A stretch of 64,000 nucleotides of DNA from the NCBI GenBank assembly GCA_026686845.1, contig JAIVEN010000037.1:744001-808000 (forward strand), given 5' to 3'. A model generated the notes under the pieces. That model was not told where the DNA came from. It did not search any database and worked only from the letters and a program-made list of their open reading frames with translations. Shown here in pieces: positions 38,607 to 50,867 of the stretch. Made by a program: the position numbers and the translations under genes. Positions within the stretch are counted from its first letter, which is position 1. The number at the start of each line of letters is the position of its first letter. The stretch is from Adenanthera pavonina. Its lineage: Eukaryota; Streptophyta; Magnoliopsida; Fabales; Fabaceae.

Positions 38607-41519
38607 TCAATAATATTTCTTTTCATAAGAAACCAACCCATGAACTCCACCTTCCACCTGAGCTGCTCCGGTTCGGACCTGGACAGACCAAACCAAATAA
38701 TTTACAACACAAATTATTATGAAATTTCAAGTGTATCAGCATGTACACAAAAAAATTCTAGGCTTCTAAATTTTGCAAATTGCAGAATCAAAGGAATACA
38801 AAAGGGAGCTGCCTTCTACTTCCTTTGAATCAATGCAGGGAGAAGGTATTGATCCCAGATTCCTGAGATACTTCTTAAACAAGAATCAACATCTTCCCCA
38901 CAGAGAAAGTGCAGACAGGATAAGGCACCCAAAAACGCGACACAACGATATGCCATCCCAGAAGGAGAGAAACTATTGTAAATCTGCCCTAGGTTAATCT
39001 TATTTTAACCCCTTTTCTCAGCTCAAGGTTACAGTGATAAATTAAAAAAAAGCATTACAGAATTTTATAATCTTCCCCTTTCCATGGTTAAGATTCATGA
39101 AAACTAGTAAGTATATGACAAATGAGCTATCTTGATTACGAAATGCCTTAGCCTTGCTAATAAAAATTCAACAAGACAGCAAATATTGCTAATAACCAGA
39201 GCAAGGGATAGATTAATTTTATAGGGTGATCAATCATACCTCTAGCCTTAACACCCTAGATCTTAGAAGGTCATGAGCAGCCTGCAGAGAGGAAGCACCA
39301 AGATCTTGGAACCCTTGCTTGACCGCTTGCAGGGTGTATGGTATGAACTTCAAGACAGAACCCTTATCTTTAACTGCTCCAACAACCCCCTGAGCAATTT
39401 TTAGCTTTGCAGTATCGCCTAAGTATCTCGCATCACTACCTTTTGTCATAGCTTCTAGGGAGCCCATTCCCCGATACTTTTTTACACGCAGACCATTCTG
39501 TTGCAATGAGAATAGTTACTTACATGACTAGATTATTAGATATGCATGACGAATGAACACCATCATGCCAAAGAAAAATATGAAATCAGAAAAAGGAAAA
39601 CAAGTTCAATTCTCAAGCCATTACAAAATTATTTGACAACAAATCAGAAAGCAGAGAAGATAGAGATGCAACATCATGTTGTTCCGAGCAACATCACTCA
39701 CAAACATACAGGTTTATAAGGACTTTTTAGTTGTGGTGCATACAAGCTTATGTGTTTACATGTGTAGCAGTCAACTATTAAAAAAAATGCAATTATTTCT
39801 CCCCAAGTACACTATTAAATCACTTCATAAGAGGCTAATTTTCATAGATAATGAACAAAATCATTAATAAGTTGTTTTTCCCTTTCTTTGAAAGTTCTCC
39901 CTCTTTATGTTTCACATTGAATCTATGTTCTCAACTTAGCATCACATTGAGTATCTCTATCCATAAACAAACATGTTTCTAATCACCACTTGATTCTATT
40001 GACAAGCATTACAGAACCTTCGTTGTTTCACCGTAAAAGGGCCATAAGTTGCTATTAATTACAAAATTTATCAAATACCCAATAATTTATGGTATTAGTA
40101 AAGTTAAAAGCTTCACATATATACAGACTTTTAATCATAACTCAGAAAATACACTACCAGTAAGTGGTGACTACTTAGAACTGTACAGCAGACATGTTCG
40201 ATGCATTATTTTATTAGATTTTAATACCTGGTACTCGTAAGCTCCAGGAGCTTCAGTGCTCCCAGCCAAGAAGCTTCCCATCATCACAGTAGATGCTCCA
40301 AGCGTTAAGGCCTTAACAATATGACCAGAGTTTGAGATGCCACCATCAGCAATGACGGGAATACCACTTTTATAAGCAATCGATGAGACCTTGTAAACCG
40401 CTGTTGCCTGACAAAAGAAAGTCAAACATAATCGGAACATTAAAACTTCCACCATTCAGAAATTAGTTAAGAGGGAAAGAATTAAGTCAACAAAAAAAAT
40501 TGAGCTCTGATTCTGATTCATACCTGTCCTCGCCCTACTGCACAAACCTCTTGGGTAGTACATATAGATCCAGACCCCATACCAACTCGCAAACCATCAA
40601 CACCAGCTTGAATCAAATTGTCAGCCTGGTACATGGTAACGACATTCCCACCTATAACATCTAGCTCTGGATAAATATTTTTAATGTATTTTATCATCTC
40701 CAACTGATAGATAGAGTTCCCTTGAGAACTGTCTAATACTACTACATTCACCCCTGCCTTCAAGAGGTATTCCAACCTTTCTTTGTCATGCTCCCTTGTG
40801 CCAATTGATGCACCCCCCAACCACTTTCCATCCGCCCCGACGGAACCTGCTGCCAATTTGGGATACCCTTTAATCCTTTCAACATCCTCCTTCGTCACCA
40901 AATCTAACACCTCATCGCTGTTCACCAAAGGCACGAACTTTGCCTTCTTCTCCTCCAAAAACGTATGGATTTGTCCCAAATCATAACTCGACTGCACTGA
41001 ATCCGACGAGTTCACCATATAGTCGTATATCTTCACCTCTTTATCGTTCAGTTTCTGCCAATCGAACCTCGACACATAACCCAACAGCTTAGATGTCGAA
41101 GTGCCGGACTCAGTAACCAAAACATACGGTGAGTCGCCAAAATCATCAAGCGACTCAATCCTCCCAGATGGTGGTTTGAAGACAGGACTAGAGAGAATCG
41201 GCACTCGACGGGACTTAGCGGAACGTACCATGGCAGCCTGATCAGACGGCGTCGTATTAGAGTGGATGAAGGCGATGCCACCAAGGGCAGCCATGGCGAC
41301 GGCCATGTAGGCTTCGGAGACGGTGTCCATGGGAGATGCGACACACGGAATATTGAGAGGCACATTACGACTGACTCTGGTGGCGAGCTGGACGGCGTCG
41401 GTATGGAAGTCAATGTAGTGAGGGAGGAAAATAACGTCGTCGTAGGTGTAGGAATAACCCTGGCTGAAGAGCTTCTCGGCAGTGAAGCCGTCCTCAAACG
41501 GCGGTGGCGTTAAGTCCAT
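38607..41519 (-). CDS. IMPDH: Inosine-5'-monophosphate dehydrogenase
   Basis: Cytosolic enzyme that oxidises IMP to XMP with NAD+, the rate-limiting step to GMP. Four coding exons: 41519-40524, 40407-40228, 39497-39240, 38678-38607; phases join to 501 aa, close to the usual plant length of about 503. The N-terminus shows TYDDVIFLPHYIDF and NIPCVASPMDTVSEAYMAVAMA. Residues about 115-230 contain the CBS (Bateman) pair, a regulatory nucleotide-binding module. The catalytic loop is GMGSGSICTTQEV with the active-site Cys at about 320. Exon 2 carries the phosphate-binding IPVIADGGISNSGHIVKAL and MMGSFLAGSTEAPG. Exon 3 carries the flap KKYRGMGSLEAM. The short last exon (VRTGAAQVEGGVHGLV, ending EKKYY) lacks the C-terminal SKL-type signal of some animal enzymes. 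A large foldback element begins about 185 bases upstream of the start. Confidence 0.97.
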
Positions 41520-43893
41520 TATCGGCGAGGGTGCGGGCTGTGGTCTGCTGAAAAGGAGGATTCAACCAGGGCTTTGGATTACGTATAGCAACAAGGAAAG
41601 CGTGACTCGAAGCTTTTGTTTTTACTTTTTAGCCAATAAAGATTGACTTTAAATATACATATATATATAGGTATGTATGTATGTATTTGTGTGTGGGTAT
41701 ATATAAATTTCGCTTTTTGATCTAATTACAACAACAAAAAAACAAAATATCAATATATTCCACTTTCAAAACTATTTATCTAGATACTATAAAATTGAGA
41801 AATCGTGGGTATCATGTTTTTTTTTAACCATGAAATGCTCTGTGCAAAACAAAACGTAGAATGGCAGTCTTGACTTCACATTACATTTTTATTTTTAATT
41901 TTTTATAAAAAAAATCTATGACATGACAGACATATAGTCTGTTAGCAACAGACCTTTACAACACTAAGTCGAATGGCGCTGCACACGTAACGTTGCACCA
42001 TGGTGAAATTAGTTTTTTAGATAATTTTTTTTAAAAAAATTATAGATAATTCATTTATTTTATTTTTTTACTTTTTTAGAGGTTCAAATCCACAATCATA
42101 TTGTTTTTGTCTCTAACAATATAATTAATATGTTTATCTAAAAAATTAATTTGAATCTCTCAAAAAGTAAAAAGTAACATAAATAAATTATCTATAATTT
42201 TCTTGAAAAATATATTTCCTATGTAGTGCACCTCTCATAAACTTATTTCTTGAGAATTGCACTAAGGAAGTTATACAATTTATTTATACAATTATATAAT
42301 TTATTATTATATTTTTTGTTGGGACAAATTTATTTATTATATTATAAAACTATAATTATTTATTTTACTTTTAAATTTTTTTATTTAATTTATTAAATAA
42401 ATTAGTGAATGAAGTTATTTTTTTAATTAAAAAACTTATTTTTTTTTAAATAAAAAATTTGTAACATTGCACCATGGTGCAGCGCCATTCGGCTTAGCGT
42501 TGCAAATACGTATGTCATGTGAGAGGTTTTTTTATAAAAAAATTAATAAAAAAACGTAATGTAAAGTCAAACTACCCTTCTACGTTTTGCTTTGCGCAAA
42601 GCATTTCGTAGTTCAGAAAAAAACATGGTGCTCAGTTACGATATCTTAAATTTATAACATTTGGGTAAATAATCTTGAAAGTGTAGTATATTAGTATTTT
42701 ATTTTTTTTATTTATTGTATCTGGATTAAAATGCTAAATTTCAATTTGGCCACTTCAGGTTGAAACAAGAGAAAGGTGACTTTAATGGGAAAAAAACAGA
42801 TATACCACAATCACAACTAGTTTGTATTAAAAGTATTTTTTCACCTGAAATTTATATTGAAAGAATTGTAGATATTATATGATATGAATCTTCATGACCT
42901 TTTAATTTTTGATATTTTATATCTCTAATGTTCTACATTTTTTTCTACATTAAGAGTATCTCTAATTAATAATTGAAAATCAATTCCATCGAAACATATA
43001 GGTTATTAAAGTAAACTTTACATTTTCCAACAAAATCTTTTACATCAATTTTTCATGACATAATCTTTTTATTTTGAGATATCAATAGCAAACGGTAGAT
43101 TCTTCCAATTTAATTGGAGCATATTTGGATATTGACAATCTTAAATGAGATAAAACTCTCAACATAGTTTTGTCCTCCTTAGAGCTGGAACTCAAAACTT
43201 TATTTAATAAGTGTTCAATCTCTTGTGGCAAAATTCAACCAATACTTCATACACAATTTTGTTTTCAAATCTTTATGGGCATCTAGATTTGTGTTCTGTT
43301 TGGCACTAGAAATGAGAACTCTGATAGCACTAAAAGGTGCAGAACATAATCAAAATTATCTGTAAAGACAAAGTAGGGAAAGGAACGATCTACTTTGCCT
43401 TTGGGCTTGCGCCAACTTTAAGAGCATAATAAATTATAAAAGCATCCCAAAATACTTACATTATCTTTTAAAGCATCATATTCATCATTCCTGTCGTACA
43501 TTAAAATTCAAACTCTACTGAGTCTATCTATAATCTATCCAACATGTCTGATTTTGATTCTCTGTAGTCTTTAGTGTTGCAAACATTCGGAATTATTTTG
43601 TGACAATATATTTAACTTTATAATAATTTAAATTAAAAATAAAAAATGCTAAAAATATTAAGTTTTTAAAATCCAATTTAAATATTTAAATAATTAAAAA
43701 AAATGTACACTTCCAATGCTGAGAATATGCGCAATATCGAAGCCAAGACTGTGGTCTATATTACTTACAAAATCCAAAATTACATCCATAAATTATTTCC
43801 ACTTAATAAAAAAATTGGGGATTGTGTTCAAGAAAGTGATATCTCTTCTGATCTGGGTGGGTTCCATAAGTGGTCCCACCAAGCTCCATCAAA
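41520..43893. other. IMPDH promoter side and intergenic DNA
   Basis: The first 185 bases are the presumed IMPDH leader and core promoter. From 41705 to 42741 lies the foldback element listed separately. From 42742 to 43893 is AT-rich DNA, ending in the 3' flank of the X8 gene, without coding signal. Confidence 0.55.
41705..42741. mobile_element. Foldback (long-inverted-repeat) non-autonomous element
   Basis: About 1,037 bp built as nested inverted repeats. The outer arms are about 41705-42008 and 42461-42741. Reverse-complementing the right arm recovers the left arm's blocks in order: AAATTT.GC, CTTTCAA.A.TATTTA, AAATGCT.TG.GCAAA.CAAAACGTAGAA, CATTAC.TTTTT and GAATGGCGCTGCAC. An inner pair (about 42030-42095 and 42140-42215) shares AAAATTATAGATAATT and a TTCAAAT block. 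There is no ORF. Long diverged inverted repeats suggest a Mutator-type foldback MITE. I could not identify a 9-bp target duplication, so the ends are where similarity fades. Confidence 0.75.
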
Positions 43894-45395
43894 TCAACCA
43901 TACACAAAGTGGCATCCATTGTAACCTGTCAAGAAGAACAAACAACTTTTTTCATTAATAAATTAATAACAAAGAATTTATTACTTCTAACTTAATCAAG
44001 TTGCAATAATGCTCATCAGCTTTTCAATGTTTTAAAAATATTAATTTGATTCTCACCAAAAAAAATATTAATTTGATAAAGAAGCAGTAAATAATATGTT
44101 CACATTATATGATGTGAAAATATACAAGGCTTTGAATAAAAAGACAGGATTATTCATTTGCATTACTCACTTGGATCAACTGCAACTAGCATGGCTGTTC
44201 CTCCAAACTCGCACGATCCACCATTAACCTTGCTTTTTTGCCAATAACTATTGAAAGCATACGATGCATGTGCATACACAGAATTGGGCTCGAAGCACGG
44301 CCCATTAGGCTGTATTGGTTCACAATCCGCTCCGGACCAACAAGCATAGTTCATGGCCTCTTGCATAATTGGGTCAGGCACTGACGGCTTAGCCACACAC
44401 CACAAGGCTGTTGTTGGGGCAGCATTGGGTGGTGGCAGTACAGTCGGTGGCGGATAGACTACTGGTGGTTGAAACACCACTGGGCTAGGAACACTACCAC
44501 CAGTGGGGGACGGAAAAGAACTTGGTGGGCTAGGGACAATGCCTCCACCACTTGGGGATGGCATGCTATATGGTGGGCTGGGCTCAAAATAAGGTGGGCT
44601 AACTGGGAAGGCAGGTGGGCCTGGATAAATTATAGGCGGGTTTATTACTGGCTCCGGTGAGCCTGGGATATTACTAGGTGGGCTTGGAACAATTTCTGGT
44701 GGGCCTGGAGGTGGACTTTGGATAGGAAGAATTGGTGATGAGTAATAGTACGGAGGTGATGGTGTGGGTAGGGATCCGGATGGGCTTGAAGGTGGGCTTT
44801 GGCCCGGAAGAACTGGAGTGGGGACAGTTGAAGGAGGGTTTGGAGGAAAAACGCAGAATGGAGGAGGGCTATTATCTGGCAATGGAATTGGAGCCGGAGA
44901 TTCGTAAGGAGGCATCGAAAATGGTGAGCTAACACTATAGGGTTGTACATTTGATGAATCTATAGCTGGATCGAGACCAAAATGCTTGATTGCTTTCAAC
45001 CTCTTCGAATGCTTGTGGATTGAACTTTTACGTTTACGCATTATTGATCTCTCTGCATCTGCATGGGGAAAGCAAAGAGGATTATGAACCTATCATCATC
45101 ATAAGGTGAAATTTCACTTGATCAGGATAATATCGAAACGCAGCGGTTACTATCCTCTTCGGTCACATTGCTTCCTTGCACCTCTCACAACAAAAACACG
45201 GTTTCTTGTATATGATCTTAATTAGTAAAATGTAGATTAAAATCTGGGATGAAAGAAGTGGGATTGAGCCTAGTTACTTTGGAGTAGTGTAGTTAGAGAT
45301 GGCTTACCACAATGAGGAAGGGAAATAGCTGCTAGAGTGAGATAAAGGAGAAGAAAGCCAGCTCTTAATCTCAAGTAACCTTTGCTTGTTCCCAT
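43894..45395 (-). CDS. Secreted proline-rich X8 (CBM43) domain protein
   Basis: Predicted cell-wall protein of 335 aa. Exons: 45395-45308, 45058-44171, 43925-43894. Exon 1 encodes a signal peptide (MGTSKGYLRLRAGF then LLLYLTLAAISLPHC); it is short, but the donor TGTG|GTAAG and acceptor CATGCAG join in frame to DAERSIMRKRK. Residues about 60-240 are a Pro-rich linker full of SPPY, PSPP and PPP motifs, as in extensin-like proteins. Residues about 245-335 are an X8 domain with six conserved cysteines (in WCVAK, NYACW, ADCEPI, GPCFEP, GSCEFGG, NGCHF). X8/CBM43 modules bind beta-1,3-glucan (callose), as in plasmodesmata callose-binding proteins and GH17 tails. The protein stops right after the domain (HFVYG), so no GPI-anchor signal is present. 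The ligand is inferred from the family. A TATA-like TTTATAAAA lies about 85 bases upstream. Confidence 0.92.
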
Positions 45396-45477
45396 GACCC
45401 ACCCTCTTCACTTGTTATTACGGAATTATTGTACCAATTTCAATCCAAAGACCGGAAGGTCGTACAGTATAGGGTGG

Positions 45478-45487
45478 TTTTTATAAA
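45478..45487 (-). promoter_or_regulatory. TATA box of the X8 gene
   Basis: On the minus strand ATTTATAAAA, about 83-92 bases upstream of the ATG at 45395. Position and sequence fit a plant TATA box with a leader of roughly 50-60 bases. Confidence 0.5.
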
Positions 45488-45495
45488 TGCAGAGT

Positions 45496-46994
45496 TTTGG
45501 TTAGCTGTAGAAAAGGTGAGAGTGAAGGAAGAGTAAGAGTCATGGAAGACAAGTGTTTCTGTTTGGGAGATAAAGAATGATTCTTTGGGCGGCATATCTT
45601 TGCTTTGCTTGAAGATGTATGAATGAAGGAATGCTGAAAGTACTGAAAAGGTGTTACAAATGTGTTTATTTTATCGGAATTAGTAGTTCACCATCTGCTC
45701 AACACTGTTCTTTTAATTTCTTTGAAGTTCATTTCATATATGTTGGTGGTATATATGCTTGCTTCGCCACTGGAAAAGATGAAAGTTTGGTTTTTTAAGA
45801 TCTTTTGTTTGGCTTGCTTTTCACTCCAAGCGCTCTCTCTCTCTCTCTCTCTCTCTGCGTGTGTTCTTCTTATGGAAACACCAACACCTTCTGGATTGTG
45901 GCGTGAGGAGGAGGGATTGTTTGGTTGATCAAAACCCATAAGATGCTGTACGAAAAGCATGTTATAGGTACCATATATCAGTTTTGCATCACTTGTCCAT
46001 GTTTTGTTTTGAGACTTCAGAGCTAACAATTCAGGGCACTTATATTATGGGGAAGGGAGGAGAGAAATTGGGTGAGATTGGTGATGGAATAATACTTTTA
46101 TGGTATTTGATGATTTGGGAATTTTTTTTTTCCATAAATATGTAGTTAAACACAAGGAAACATGTAGTCTTAGAAGTTGTTCTGTAGTCTAAGAATAATT
46201 GAATATAAATTCAGAATATAACATAAATATGGAATATGATAAACTTTTAAATTTTCTAGTACAATTTAAAGTATTAGGTCATATGAGACACAGACATAAC
46301 ACTATTTTGTTAGTAAACATGTCACATTGTTTGTGGTACAATTTCAAATTGGGTTACATAGCCATCAATATTTATTCTTCAGCATATTTTTACCATTTAG
46401 AACAGTTGGGGTAAGAAACTTCATTCTGAGTTTTGATATGTGAACCTTTCTCCTGTCTGTCTAATTAAAATTATTGCCCTTATATTAATCAAGAGAGTTA
46501 ACAGATTTAGCATATAATTTGATGGTTAAGATGAAACTGGAGGAATCTTCAAAAAATTCATTGACATCTTCCTTTACTTGAAGCATGACCAGATTCATAT
46601 TCAACACTTCGATGCTTCTGCTTCTTTATTATTCGCAAAATGTTTGTTGTTTTCTGTCTTTTACTACATAATTGAGTGCTCTTTGTATTCTGGCATACTA
46701 TCTACATGGAGAAAATACAAAGCCAGACATGATAATAACCATTAGCTCTTTTCCATATCATGATTAATAACAATAACAATAATATTAGCCTTATTATATC
46801 ATGATTAATACATACTCATAAATATATATAATTGCCATTCAATGTATAGTCCTAATCTCATAACTGTTCATAAGTACTCAGATGTTGCAGACCACAACAT
46901 GGCCTACATTACCCTGATGTTGCAGAAGGCCTATAGCAATACAGTTTTAAACACTAGTCCAACTCAGTAACTTAAGCTATTGGGTGGAGACTTA
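45496..46994. other. Intergenic DNA upstream of the X8 gene
   Basis: Contains a (CT)n tract at about 45833-45857 and otherwise AT-rich sequence. No coding feature is supported. The PIF/Harbinger element begins at 46995. Confidence 0.55.
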
Positions 46995-47018
46995 GGGTGT
47001 GTTTGGATTAGCTTTTCC

Positions 47019-47062
47019 ATAAGTGATTATATGTATAAGTGATTATGAGAATAAGTGATTAT
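47019..47062 (+). repeat. Subterminal ATAAGTGATTAT repeats of the Harbinger element
   Basis: Three identical 12-mers start at 47019, 47035 and 47051, exactly 16 bases apart. Related AAGTGATT words follow at about 47098 and near the other end at 51414-51423 (AAGTGATTAT). Regularly spaced subterminal repeats are typical transposase or Myb-like protein binding sites. Confidence 0.75.
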
Positions 47063-47497
47063 GTAAAAAATGATTTGTGTTTGGATAGTTAAACTTAAAA
47101 AGTGATTTTCCATAATTAATTGTGTTTGGATAAAGATTCTGAAAATCACTTTTGGATAGATCATGACTTGAAATGTCTTAAATGCCCCTGGTCCTTAAAT
47201 AATACTACTTTTTTTATAAATGAATTATTTATACATAATAATATTATGTAATGGGATAAAATTTTAATATGTAAATATGTAAAATTCTAATTTATGAATA
47301 ATATGAAAATATTACATAATTAGAATTGTCAGTATTCATGTTAAAGTAAAAATAAAAAATACTAAAGTTTAATATTAAAAAATAATTATACATAACTAAT
47401 TGTCTTGTAAAGATTGGACAATTTGATCTCTAAGTAAATCACGAATATAATCCATTTCTCTTCAGGATGTTATAGTTGAACTTCCAGATGCGGGTTG

Positions 47498-48661
47498 TTA
47501 CTCATCACCATCATTACCGTCTTGCTGAACCACATCTTTAGTTTCAAATCGTAAGAATTCAGAATCTGTTTGGGAATTCTTTCTAATGAAGTTGTGTATA
47601 GCCATTGTTGCACATACTATCTGAACTTGTGTTTGAAATTTGTAACTAGGCATGCGATATAAAATTGGAAATCTATTCTTCCAAACTCCAAAAGACCTTT
47701 CTATGGTGCATCTTAAACTAGAATGGTAATAATTGAATCGTTCATTATTGTTCGCATATCCAGAGGAACGCCAAAAATCTGGAATGTGGTAGCATTCATG
47801 TTTATATGGACCAAGATATCTAGGTGGTGTTGGATAACCAGCATCCACCAAATAATATTTACCTAATGGTCAATCGAAACATTGTCAAACATTTGTAATG
47901 GCAACTCAATAATAGATAAAGGTATTAATAAGAAACATACCTTCAGGTGAGTGCGGAAAATTCATGGAAACCGTTGTGATGGCATTATCAAAAACACGAG
48001 CATCATGTGCAGTGCCTTCCCATCCAGCTAACACAAAAGTAAAGCACATGTCCCAATCACATACAGCCATTACATTTTGTGTTGGATATCCTTTTCTTCC
48101 AATAAATCTCGGTTGTTCACTAGGAGCAACAACACATGGGATATGAGTACCATCAATAGCGCCTATAGCATTTTTGAAAACCGGCCAATATCGCTTATCA
48201 CGCCGTATTTTTTATGGTACACCACGAAATCTATTATCTTTTAGCTTAATATTTTTTGTTGCTAGTCTAAGGCAAGCCGCTAAGACTCGATGAAAATGTC
48301 TACTTATAGTTTCTCCTGAGTGTTGAAATCTATCTTGTAGCATCCTATTTCCAACCCCATGCCCAATCATGTTCAAAAAAATTGCAAGCATTTCTTGCAC
48401 CCCCATTCTCCTAGTTCCCTATAACCCATGTTCTTCGACCAATTCATTGCAAAGTTGATAAAATACATTCTTTTCCATACGAAACATCTCATAACAACGA
48501 ATGGGATGACCTTGTAAAATTTCATTTACACACACATGACCTGTATATTCACTAGTTCTTCGGGGCTCCTTACATAAATGTTTTACCGCATACAACCCAA
48601 CTAATGCAGTGACGTTTGCAACTTCATTAAAATCATCTTCAGATGAGTCTGAGTCTCCCAT
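47498..48661 (-). pseudogene. PIF/Harbinger DDE transposase with two premature stops
   Basis: Reads as 362 codons over 48661-47941 and 47862-47498, joined by a short GT-AG intron (phase 1, SPEG|KYYLVDAGYP). It is a HARBI1-like nuclease of the DDE_4 family. All three catalytic acidic residues are present: D in AIGAIDGTHIP, D in YLVDAGYP and E in CTIERSFGVWKNRF. The helix-turn-helix-like N-terminal part (MLQDRFQHSGETISRHF) is also preserved. Two in-frame stops interrupt it: TAG at 48421-48419 after EEHGL and TAA at 48214-48212 after FRGVP. The reading frame is otherwise continuous without frameshift, so decay is limited to point mutations. A nested intron spanning a stop is not supported by splice signals I could find. 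Confidence 0.88.
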
Positions 48662-48973
48662 TTAACTCTTCAAACCTGGAAGGTGAAATATTAAAGTAAA
48701 TATTTAGAAAACATCATGTTCTTCATAATTCTTTGAAAAAAAGTAGTGAACTAAAATTATACTTCAATCTACAGTAGGCAAATATCCAAGTCACATTTAT
48801 AACAAAGTCACAATAAGCAACCTAAGATAACAAAGTTGAACATCCTAAAATAGCAATAAAGTTGAACATCCTCATAGGAACTCTACAAGTCACATTTTAC
48901 AACTAAAGTTAACTGTCCTAAATTCTAGATGCAGCAAGCTTCAACCAGGTCAACAATCTCTCCTCATCATGTC

Positions 48974-49939
48974 TTAAATGTACAAAGATGTTCCTTTTGG
49001 TGGGTCTGAGAGGACTTCACAACATTTGGAATACCAGTCAAGATCACTATAGACAGCCTCTATTGAACTTAATTGAGCCATAACTTCACCCATAGATGTT
49101 GAGGCCTTCTGTTTTCCTCGCGATTCCTGTGCATCAGCAATCCTACTGATAGCATCAACTATCTGCCCTGTATTGTTGGCTTTTTGTTTTTTCCTTCCTT
49201 CTGAAGGTCCCTTCCTCTTTCTCTTGTCGCTGCTTCTTTCACTGGAGTACCTGTAGGAAGTGTTCAAGTTCATATCCCCAAGTTCAACACTCACTCCAGC
49301 ACTTTGTCTAGATGTATCATTACCGAGATCTTCCTCACTATCTCCTGATCCTTCCTGTAGGTCTACATATGGATGGTACACATCATCATCTGCTGCAACA
49401 TCATCAGGTACTGTCCCTGATGACGGTGTCCATGCATGCACCCCACTTGCCACTACACTTCTAAATAATATTGTTAATTCATCCTCAAATTGAAGTCCTC
49501 TATGTCTGAATTTCTTATATTCTGAATTTTCCTGCATATTTACATATAATCAGTGCACTATATTACACTAAAGTACAATAAACTAGACATATTATAACAT
49601 CAATTAAAGTATACTACATACCGAAATCTTTTTCTCCCACCATGAATCAGATGCATCAATAGTTTGTTGCCCAGGAAGCCACCCTACACCTGACTCTTTC
49701 TCTAGCATCTTGCACCATAAAGTCCAATCTTTTATAAGAACATCTAACATATTCTTAAGTTGTGCCCTAGTGTAATTCCTACCAGTCTTTTCCTTAAATC
49801 CAGCTATTACAGTAACCCATCCAGTTTTATTTAGATTACTGCCTAGCCGCTGCCCTTTTTGAACTTGTTCCACACATAGTTTGATCAAAATCTCAGTTGT
49901 ATTCATGTCCCAAGTTGCTTTGACTTTCTCAGTACCCAT
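48974..49939 (-). CDS. Myb/SANT-like DNA-binding protein of the Harbinger element
   Basis: Companion ORF of PIF/Harbinger elements. Exons 49939-49622 and 49531-48974, joined GT-AG in phase 0 (SWWEKKIS|ENSEYKKF). I prefer the start MGTEKVKATWDMNT; an upstream in-frame ATG at 49972 also exists. The N-terminal ~100 residues match the Myb/SANT-like domain of L10-interacting-MYB-type plant proteins: WDMNTTEILIKLCVEQ, KTGWVTVIAGFKEKTGRNYTRAQLKNMLD, DWTLWCKML, SWWEKKI. The middle is acidic, followed by a basic KRKRKGPSEGRKKQK stretch that could act in nuclear import, and a C-terminal region TSMGEVMAQLSSIEAVYSDLDWY. No stop interrupts it, unlike the neighbouring transposase. In such elements this protein helps bring the transposase to DNA. 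A domesticated host role cannot be excluded but nothing shows one. Confidence 0.85.
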
Positions 49940-50629
49940 GACTATATAAACAACAAATTCACTGATAGTCAATACAAAGAAGAATCTCCAATTGATGTTT
50001 TTTATACATCAGTTTACTTTAAACGATCGACATAAAACCTCACAAGCTGAGAGGATACGGCAACACAAATCGAAAATAAATAAACACACTACAGAAAAAG
50101 AAATGAACCATTACATAACGGTCAAATGCAACTACACACTACAGAGTTGAGATGCAAATATTCAAATGCAACTACACTCTACTAACTATGAATGTATATC
50201 AGAAAATAACCACCTTTCCATCTTACCACACCAAGCAAGCACACCCACCGAGCAAGCCAGTACATTTTTGTATATTTTCAGCATATAGCATAACTGAAAC
50301 AAAGGGAAGAACAAAGTACACTCACAGACCAAGCACACCCACCCACTGAGGTTGAAGACACAGGACAAGGCAACACACCCACGGCCGATGACGAAGTTGT
50401 AAGCAAATCACAGTGGAGCATTAGACCTCTCAGATCAGTTTCTAAATCAGATGCATATGGAGGACACGGATTTCAGTCCAACTCTCACAGATCAAGCAAT
50501 ATTAACATACCTTCAGTCCCAGATCTAGAGATCAAAGGCACCAACAATGATGAAGCCAGGAAGTTCCTCAGAGGATTCTGCAACACTGAAGATGATGACA
50601 CACGGTGGTGAGAAAGGACGAGAAGGCAG

Positions 50630-50833
50630 AGTTCACGGCCACGATGACAAAGAGAGGACAAGCCAGAGAGATTTAGAGCACAAGTTTGGCCGAGACCATG
50701 ACTGGATCTGAGACGCAGTAGTGAGATACATACGACAAGGCACAGTTCACGGTGATAATGAGCAAGAGAGGACGACGCAGCGTGATTTATAGGACGAGTT
50801 TGGCCGAGAGGATGACCGGATCTGAGACGCAGG
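50630..50833 (+). repeat. 114-bp tandem duplication inside the Harbinger element
   Basis: Two diverged copies begin at 50630 (AGTTCACGGCCACGATGAC) and 50744 (AGTTCACGGTGATAATGAG), a period of 114. Shared words further in are AGAGAGGAC, TTTGGCCGAGA and GGATCTGAGACGCAG. Non-coding as far as I can see. Confidence 0.75.
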
Positions 50834-50867
50834 GGTATGTAGGCAGAGGACAGCCGTGGAGGATCTT

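Noticed and set aside
41262..41513. Plus-strand ORF across IMPDH exon 1
   Set aside because: Antisense shadow of a well-supported coding exon.
32994..41519. A diterpene biosynthetic gene cluster around the kaurene synthase
   Set aside because: The neighbours are IMPDH and an RNA methyltransferase. No copalyl diphosphate synthase, P450 or other terpene gene is present in the window.
49260..49493. Plus-strand ORF opposite the Myb/SANT-like gene
   Set aside because: Shadow of the minus-strand coding exon; composition reflects the antisense of an acidic region.
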